In this document: piece by piece, positions 6,814 to 10,792 of the stretch
Numbering within the stretch: position 1 is the first letter of the stretch
How the letters are laid out: every line of letters starts with the position of its first letter
DNA from: Desulfobacteraceae bacterium
GTDB taxonomy: Bacteria; Desulfobacterota; Syntrophobacteria; BM002
Reading direction: 5' to 3'
DNA length: 10,792 nt
NCBI GenBank assembly: GCA_002899795.1
Contig: PPDG01000060.1
Span: 1 to 10,792, forward strand
The notes under the pieces: model-generated
The model's database searches: none
Seen by the model: the letters and a program-made list of their open reading frames with translations, nothing else
What the model was told of the DNA's origin: nothing
Made by a program: the position numbers and the translations under genes

Positions 6814-6830
6814 TGTAAGGAATCCTTACA
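6814..6830. promoter_or_regulatory. Candidate enhancer-binding (UAS) palindrome
   Basis: TGTAAGGAATCCTTACA has perfect 8-base arms around one central base. It lies about 270-285 bases upstream of the expected start from the sigma54 promoter, and its 17-base dyad is the right size for a Fis-type HTH dimer. It is the cleanest dyad in the single-copy part of this gap. That the adjacent activator binds it is inference. Confidence 0.4.
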
Positions 6831-6921
6831 TCTGCATTTTACTTATCATTTTAAAGAGTTAGATGGTAGGAGACTGAAAAACAAAGTGGGAACTAGAGGG
6901 GTTGTCTAGTCTAGTGCTCAT

Positions 6922-6939
6922 TCGAAAACGGCTGTTTTC
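6922..6939. repeat. Short hairpin beside the dispersed repeat
   Basis: CGAAAAC and GTTTTCG are perfect 7-base arms around a four-base centre (GGCT). The hairpin abuts the palindromic element that starts at 6943 and may be part of the same repeat family. Confidence 0.45.
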
Positions 6940-6942
6940 GGA

Positions 6943-7046
6943 TGTCATTCTGAGGAGCAAAGCGACGAAGAATCTCATAGTCAAAGGCGTCGGGAGAGAT
7001 TTTTCGCGGAGTTTATCCTGAGCTAATCGAAGGGCTCAGAATGACA
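6943..7046. repeat. 104-base palindromic dispersed repeat (REP/MITE-like)
   Basis: TGTCATTCTGAG (6943-6954) is perfectly inverted as CTCAGAATGACA (7035-7046). Inside, an arm around GAAGAATCTC is inverted imperfectly as GAGATTTTTCGCG. No protein can be supported here. The terminal words resemble short palindromic repeats that I recall from many bacterial genomes, but copy number cannot be judged from one window. Confidence 0.6.
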
Positions 7047-7076
7047 ATGCGGTATTTCCGGATGGGCACTTTCTGG

Positions 7077-7221
7077 AGTTTCCAATTCATAAATGAGGAA
7101 TTTGCCGCAAGGTCAAAGAAACCAAGGGATTGCGCGGAGGCGTACTGTATAGTACGTCGCACAAGAAATCTCGCTGGTTGACACAGAGATTGCGGCAAGG
7201 GCCCATTTATGGATGGAAACT
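7077..7221. repeat. 145-base nested-palindrome element (MITE-like) at the 3' end of the activator gene
   Basis: Three nested levels share one centre. The termini are AGTTTCCA (7077-7084) and TGGAAACT (7214-7221), continued inwards by similar CATAAATG and CATTTATG words. Mid arms are TTGCCGCAA (7102-7110) and TTGCGGCAA (7190-7198). The core CGTACTGTATAGTACG (7141-7156) has 6-base arms and a GTAT loop. The whole folds as a long imperfect hairpin, encodes nothing convincing, and its right terminus supplies two bases of the activator stop codon. Confidence 0.6.
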
Positions 7222-8041
7222 AGTGAGTGGTAGGCTTGCTAATCTGGTACCTCTTGAGCTTGTCATAAAGGGCGGTGCGGCTGATCCCTAAATGTTGGGC
7301 CGCCTCTTTCTTGACCCAGCCGCACTGCTCCAAGGTTTCCACCAGCAGATTCCTTTCCTGTTCCTCAATGGTAGGCAGTCTGTCGGTCAGAGTGTGACCC
7401 GTTTGGGTCTGGACTATGGCGGGCAGGTCCGAGGCCTCGATTCGGCCGCCCTTGGCCAGCACGGTTGCGTGCTCGATACTGTTTTCCAACTCCCGGACAT
7501 TGCCAGGCCAGTTGTAATCCAGGAGCAATCGCATGGCCTCGGAGGTAAACCCTTGAATTTTCTTATCCTGTTCCTTGGCGAAACGGCTTAGGAAATAGCG
7601 GGCCAGCAGGGGGACGTCATTGGGCCGTTCCTTTAGTGGTGGCAAGTTGATGGGAATGACGTTGAGACGGTAGTAGAGATCCTCGCGGAAATGACCATCT
7701 TTCACCTCCTGGAGGAGGTCCTTGTTGGTAGCTGCAACTATGCGCACGTCCACAGCCAAAGTCTTTTCGCCTCCCAAGCGCTCAAATCTATGGGATTGAA
7801 TGACGCGAAGAAGCTTGATCTGCGCCGATGGAGCTATTTCGCCAATTTCATCCAAAAATACGGTGCCGCCATGGGCCTGCTCGAAGCGCCCGATCTTTTG
7901 ACGGATGGCTCCGGTGAAGGCGCCTTTCTCGTGGCCGAAGAGTTCGCTTTCCAGAAGGGTGGCTGGATAGGCGGAGCAATTGATGACAACAAAAGGCTTG
8001 TTATGGCGAGGACTTCGTCGGTGAATGGCCCGGGCCACCAA
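7220..8041 (-). CDS. 3' part of the sigma54 activator: AAA+ domain without Walker A, plus Fis-type HTH
   Basis: This is the downstream part of the gene that starts at 10135, in the same frame and separated from the upstream part only by the TAG at 8066-8068 and 24 bases. The longest open stretch starts at a TTG at 8041 (273 residues). Visible elements are G-A-F-T-G-A (40-45, the sigma54 contact loop), Walker B G-G-T-V-F-L-D-E-I-G-E (58-68), sensor-type and arginine-finger regions up to about 200, and a Fis-like helix-turn-helix (244-267, with R-T-A-L-Y-D-K-L). The Walker A G-D-S-G-T-G-K-E lies just before this start, so a protein begun here would lack the P-loop and could not hydrolyse ATP. 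A translation start at 8041 has no obvious ribosome site. The stop TAG (7220-7222) is formed across the edge of the repeat element at 7077-7221. Confidence 0.8.
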   Translation of the reverse strand: MVARAIHRRSPRHNKPFVVINCSAYPATLLESELFGHEKGAFTGAIRQKIGRFEQAHGGTVFLDEIGEIAPSAQIKLLRVIQSHRFERLGGEKTLAVDVRIVAATNKDLLQEVKDGHFREDLYYRLNVIPINLPPLKERPNDVPLLARYFLSRFAKEQDKKIQGFTSEAMRLLLDYNWPGNVRELENSIEHATVLAKGGRIEASDLPAIVQTQTGHTLTDRLPTIEEQERNLLVETLEQCGWVKKEAAQHLGISRTALYDKLKRYQISKPTTH

Positions 8042-8065
8042 CTCTTTGCCGGTGCCGCTATCGCC

Positions 8066-8068
8066 CTA
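8066..8068 (-). other. In-frame amber codon interrupting the sigma54 activator
   Basis: The minus-strand reading is ...A-T-V-L-I, TAG, G-D-S-G-T-G-K-E-L-V-A-R... The codon replaces the residue before the P-loop glycine, normally Gln in this family (CAG differs by one base). Frame and domain continuity on both sides are perfect. Two other genes in the window (ending at 477 and 7220) use TAG as their stop, so TAG is not reserved for an amino acid here. Confidence 0.9.
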
Positions 8069-10135
8069 AATGAGAACGGTGGCGTCGGTGGGAGCGATAT
8101 CCTCAATCAGCTTGTAGATCACCTGCATTTTGAAGTCTTTGCCAATGAGGCCGCTAAATTCTGCCGTACTCTCCACCCGTTTCTCAAGATCGCGTATTTC
8201 TTCTTCATACGATACAGCCTTTGTTATTGTTTCAGAGGCATAATCCAGGACCAACGACACCATCTCGAGTGCCTTTTCGTCACAGAGGCAGTCCGATTGA
8301 CAGGCTATGACAAAAGCGCCCTCGAGCTGATTTCTGGGCAGTAAAGGAATGACGGTCTGCCGTCCGGTTGGAAAGTAATCGGGAACAAGCGGGGGGTTGA
8401 ACTTGTTTTTGGGTGCGACAGTCATGCCATCCATACCTTCCAGGATAGTCTGAGCTGCTGAAATCAGTTCCGGGTCTTCAATGGTAGAAATTCCCGCCTC
8501 CATCAAAGTGAAGACCAGATTGCGTTCGCTATTAAAAATATGAAGCAGCGTGTACTGGCTACCCACGATGTTTTGCACTGCCTTCATCAGTAAAGCAGCT
8601 ACTCCATTGAGCGTCCTCTGGGAGCCGATCTGTTTGAGGATGCTGCAAAATGTTTCCATCTCACTGTGTGCCCGCTCGAGATCCATCTCGGTCTGCTTAC
8701 GCTCAGTGACATCTGCGGCAATCTGCAACACAACTTTACGGCCGTCCACCCAGCGGATTGCCCGATCCCGAACTTCGTACCATTTGCCGGTGACCTTCTT
8801 TTGAACTTCTCGGACATTCACTCCGGCCGGCTCACCATCAGGGGTGAGCAGTCTCTCTTTTGTACAGAAATCACAAGGACCGGATTGACCATCCTGCAAA
8901 ACCTGCCAGCAGGTCCTGCCCACCACCTCGCCATAGAGATCTCTAACATACTTGTTGCCATAGAGGATTTCGTATGTTTCCACATCCGCCACGTAAACAG
9001 CGGCATCCAGGCTGTCCATAACGGTGAGAAGTCTTCGATGAGATTCTTGAAACTCCCTGGTCTTAATCTCGACGTTCCCTTCCAGAGTCTTATTATAGCG
9101 AAAAGACATTGCCAAGGCATAGGAACAGCCAAGAAGGATAGATATGCTAACAAGTGCTACCAGTAAAAGGTGTTTAACATAAGCTGAGCGGATTAATCTG
9201 CTTGCATCTTTCTTGGGTGCCCATAGCCCCAGTGCCCACAGCTGTGCCCCCAGGCGTGCCGGCATATAAGCCATAAGCTTTTCTTCTTTGTCTTGCGAAT
9301 ACTTACCGGTAGAATAATCGAACCGGTAGTAGGAATATTGCGCTGTGCCAGTATCTCCGGCTGTCATCCTTTCCAATATCTGTTGAAATGACGGAAACCC
9401 CTCGACCTCTTGCAAAAAGTTTTTTCTGAAGAGCGAGCTGTCAGGCTCCCAGAGTACTTTAGATTCGTTGTCGATGAGAAAAGCGTGTCCTCCCTCGGTA
9501 GACTTGACAGGGGCAACCAACTTGTCAATCAAGTAATCTAAGTCCAGGCTGCAGAATGTTACTCCTGCAAATCGGCCAAAAGAAGATGGGTGGCCCTTGT
9601 CTGCCTGAGCCGCAAACATAGGGACGGCCACTACCATCCCTGCTTGGCCCGTCTCAACCGGCCTGGAGTCGATGAACTGGATCATGTAGTTTTCGGCGGA
9701 GGTCATCTCCTTTGCTTCCAGATAATAGCTCCGCTGTGATAAATCACCACCCTCCAAGTGAGGAGCCCTTGCACTGAATTTCAAAACGCCATGTGCATCC
9801 AACACTCCTATGTCCTTGACTCCCAACCGCTCAAGTTCATGGATTTCGAGTGCCAATACATGTCTGGTTGTGATGTCATCAAAGCCAACAACCCCGTCCA
9901 TTCTCGCCATGGCGTGCATGGCCTCTGACAGGGTTCTGAAGTAGAGCTCGATCCCGCCAACTGCTCCTCTGGCCATCACGAGTTGCCGCCGGTTGAACTC
10001 GTTGAAAGTCGCCTGCTCTGTGGCTTTAAAAGATTGATGCCCAACTAGTAGGATCACAGCTACCAGTAGAAGGCCACTAATGGCGATGAGCCATGGCCTC
10101 TCATTAAGTACCGTTATAACTTTATTTATGTTCAT
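8066..10135 (-). CDS. 5' part of a membrane-bound sigma54 activator: Cache-PAS-GAF sensor, ended by an in-frame TAG
   Basis: The 689-residue N-terminal part has a transmembrane helix (14-32), a periplasmic dual Cache domain (about 38-310, with R-S-Y-Y-L-E-A at 135-141), a second helix (321-344), a short coiled-coil linker, a PAS domain (about 365-482, with Cys409 and the pair Cys421/Cys424 in G-P-C-D-F-C) and a GAF domain (about 490-640). The last 30 residues (F-S-G-L-I-G-K onward) are the start of a sigma54 AAA+ domain. The frame stops at TAG 8066-8068, then continues with G-D-S-G-T-G-K-E. Relatives usually have Gln at this site, so CAG to TAG is the simplest explanation. Without the break the protein would be 972 codons including the stop. 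The ATG at 10135 has only a weak ribosome site. Inferred role: sense an extracellular small molecule and switch on the sigma54 promoter at 6556-6570. Confidence 0.85.
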   Translation of the reverse strand: MNINKVITVLNERPWLIAISGLLLVAVILLVGHQSFKATEQATFNEFNRRQLVMARGAVGGIELYFRTLSEAMHAMARMDGVVGFDDITTRHVLALEIHELERLGVKDIGVLDAHGVLKFSARAPHLEGGDLSQRSYYLEAKEMTSAENYMIQFIDSRPVETGQAGMVVAVPMFAAQADKGHPSSFGRFAGVTFCSLDLDYLIDKLVAPVKSTEGGHAFLIDNESKVLWEPDSSLFRKNFLQEVEGFPSFQQILERMTAGDTGTAQYSYYRFDYSTGKYSQDKEEKLMAYMPARLGAQLWALGLWAPKKDASRLIRSAYVKHLLLVALVSISILLGCSYALAMSFRYNKTLEGNVEIKTREFQESHRRLLTVMDSLDAAVYVADVETYEILYGNKYVRDLYGEVVGRTCWQVLQDGQSGPCDFCTKERLLTPDGEPAGVNVREVQKKVTGKWYEVRDRAIRWVDGRKVVLQIAADVTERKQTEMDLERAHSEMETFCSILKQIGSQRTLNGVAALLMKAVQNIVGSQYTLLHIFNSERNLVFTLMEAGISTIEDPELISAAQTILEGMDGMTVAPKNKFNPPLVPDYFPTGRQTVIPLLPRNQLEGAFVIACQSDCLCDEKALEMVSLVLDYASETITKAVSYEEEIRDLEKRVESTAEFSGLIGKDFKMQVIYKLIEDIAPTDATVLI

Positions 10136-10300
10136 GGTTTTTCGATATCAAATGACAAGTTGATGGCGCAAAACGCCGATGGCGCCAGGGAACTGCTTAA
10201 ATCAGCCAGAATCTGGCGGTGATTGATGAATGTTCCAAACGAATGGAGTTAACCAATCAATTTGATAATTACAGAAAAGTTATTTTACTTATCCAGTAAG

Positions 10301-10322
10301 ACATATATCAATATATGTGCCA
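10301..10322 (-). promoter_or_regulatory. Dyad overlapping a near-consensus sigma54 site upstream of the activator gene
   Basis: ACATATAT and ATATATGT (10301-10308 and 10311-10318) form a dyad with a two-base spacer. Overlapping it on the minus strand is TGGCAC, five bases, TTGA (10322-10308), which differs from the sigma54 core only at the final C of TTGC. That C is important, so function as a promoter is uncertain; an operator is equally possible. It is about 175 bases before the activator ATG. Confidence 0.25.
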
Positions 10323-10400
10323 GAAAACTGTGTGGCTTGATACACTTTTAAAAACAACAGGTTAGATGTTTTCAGGTCTTTCTCCACCTTGGGGATATTT

Positions 10401-10434
10401 GGTGAAATGACCAAGTATGATCGGTGATTTCACC
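10401..10434. repeat. Inverted repeat in the gene-poor region
   Basis: GGTGAAATGACC (10401-10412) and GGTGATTTCACC (10423-10434) are inverted 12-base arms with one mismatch around a 10-base loop. No T-run follows on either strand, so it is more likely an operator or repeat than a terminator. Confidence 0.4.
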
Positions 10435-10734
10435 CGGCGCGTAGATGTACTGCAACCTATAGGCCCTAATCAAAGGGCGACTGGTACTCCATTTGACCCC
10501 TTTTGGGGGTTCATTTTGCCAGTCTTGCCAGCCGGATGTGAGAGATTTGCGATATTCTTGCCAATAACGAGCTTGACAAGAATTATAGGTATGAGGATCG
10601 TATCTAGAAGCCCCAAAGAAGGGTGCCCTTTTCCAGGCGAAGAAAGTGTTGACAACATCCAGAAGTCCAATAAATACGGAACAATACGTATAAAAAGAAC
10701 GACTCTTCGACACACATGCCTCAAGGGGTGCACC

Positions 10735-10792
10735 TCACATATCATCCGCCGCGTCACTCCCCAGACCTACTTCCGGGTGCCGCGCTGATAGA
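10735..10792 (-). CDS. Possible C-terminal tail of an upstream gene
   Basis: A minus-strand frame enters from the right edge and ends at TGA 10735-10737 after about 18 codons. The tail is acidic and hydrophilic (ending G-S-D-A-A-D-D-M), like many genuine C-termini, but it is too short to identify. It fits the direction of all other genes. It could be chance. Confidence 0.25.
   Translation of the reverse strand, partial: LSARHPEVGLGSDAADDM

Larger units (their letters stand above)
10138..10734. other. About 600 bases without a convincing gene
   Basis: Open frames exist on both strands (for example a GTG-started minus frame of 113 codons ending at 10372, and a plus frame at 10417-10788), but they overlap each other, lack recognisable domains, and have weak or no ribosome sites. 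What can be seen is an AT-rich part (about 10240-10360) with a near sigma54-like site and a dyad at 10301-10322, an inverted repeat at 10401-10434, a CCCC-TTTT-GGGG hairpin near 10497-10508, and TTGCCAG twice at 10516-10531. It may hold the activator gene's promoter or a decayed gene. Confidence 0.5.

Noticed and set aside
7013..7198. Minus-strand 61-codon frame between the operon and the activator
   Set aside because: It lies within two palindromic repeat elements, with no ribosome site or domain.
6943..7221. CRISPR array
   Set aside because: The repeats are inverted within two different elements and occur once each; there is no regular direct repeat-spacer pattern.
8066..8068. Firm call of a pyrrolysine residue
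   Set aside because: TAG ends two other genes here, the site normally carries Gln, and no pyl gene or PYLIS-type evidence is visible; kept only as one option in the finding.
7834..8106. Overlapping minus-strand frame of 90 codons spanning the amber site, suggesting a frameshift explanation
   Set aside because: The two activator parts are already in the same frame, so no frameshift is needed; this frame carries no AAA+ motif.
7691..8344. Plus-strand open frame of 217 codons across the amber site
   Set aside because: It is antisense to the conserved AAA+ domain (GAFTGA, Walker B); its protein shows no domain and it is a shadow of the activator frame.
10372..10713. GTG-started minus-strand frame of 113 codons, with competing frames at 10470-10757 and on the plus strand at 10417-10788
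   Set aside because: Three overlapping frames compete, none has a recognisable motif, and the composition (many Trp, Tyr and Arg) is unlike the real genes in the window.

Overview
The window looks like a chromosomal piece from an anaerobic, cytochrome-rich bacterium, most likely a Desulfobacterota (former Deltaproteobacteria) member. The reasons are two large multihaem c-type cytochromes beside HybA- and HybB/NrfD-like proteins, a Cache-PAS-GAF sigma54 activator, a good -24/-12 promoter, and short palindromic dispersed repeats. This placement is inference; there is no rRNA or other taxonomic marker. Every gene I can support lies on the minus strand, so transcription runs from high to low coordinates.

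In transcription order: (1) 10735-10792 holds only a possible C-terminal tail of an upstream gene, and 10138-10734 has no convincing gene. (2) 7220-10135 encodes one membrane-anchored sigma54 activator (TM, dual Cache, TM, PAS, GAF, AAA+, Fis-type HTH), interrupted by an in-frame TAG directly before its Walker A motif. (3) 6499-7219 is a 0.7 kb regulatory and repeat region. It has two nested-palindrome elements (the nearer one overlaps the activator's stop codon), several inverted repeats, and a strong sigma54 promoter at 6556-6570. (4) 477-6498 is a five-gene unit: a degenerate receiver-like protein; a nine-haem cytochrome with a NapC/NrfH-like start; a Tat-exported HybA-like ferredoxin with four [4Fe-4S] sites; a HybB/NrfD-like integral membrane quinone module; and a 13-haem cytochrome whose core resembles octahaem tetrathionate reductase (OTR). 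The last three genes are joined by two ATGA stop/start overlaps. (5) 1-420 is the N-terminal part of a predicted lipoprotein that runs off the left edge.

Working model (inference): a signal bound by the periplasmic Cache domain activates the membrane-bound enhancer-binding protein, which opens the sigma54 promoter at 6556-6570. This induces an electron-transfer complex in which HybB-like and HybA-like subunits, and perhaps the NapC-like cytochrome, exchange electrons between the menaquinone pool and periplasmic haems. The electrons end at the OTR-like cytochrome, either for respiration of a sulfur or nitrogen oxyanion or for exchange with another redox partner. The amber codon in the activator means the switch is broken in this sequence, is read through, or contains a sequencing error. 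This is the first point to settle.
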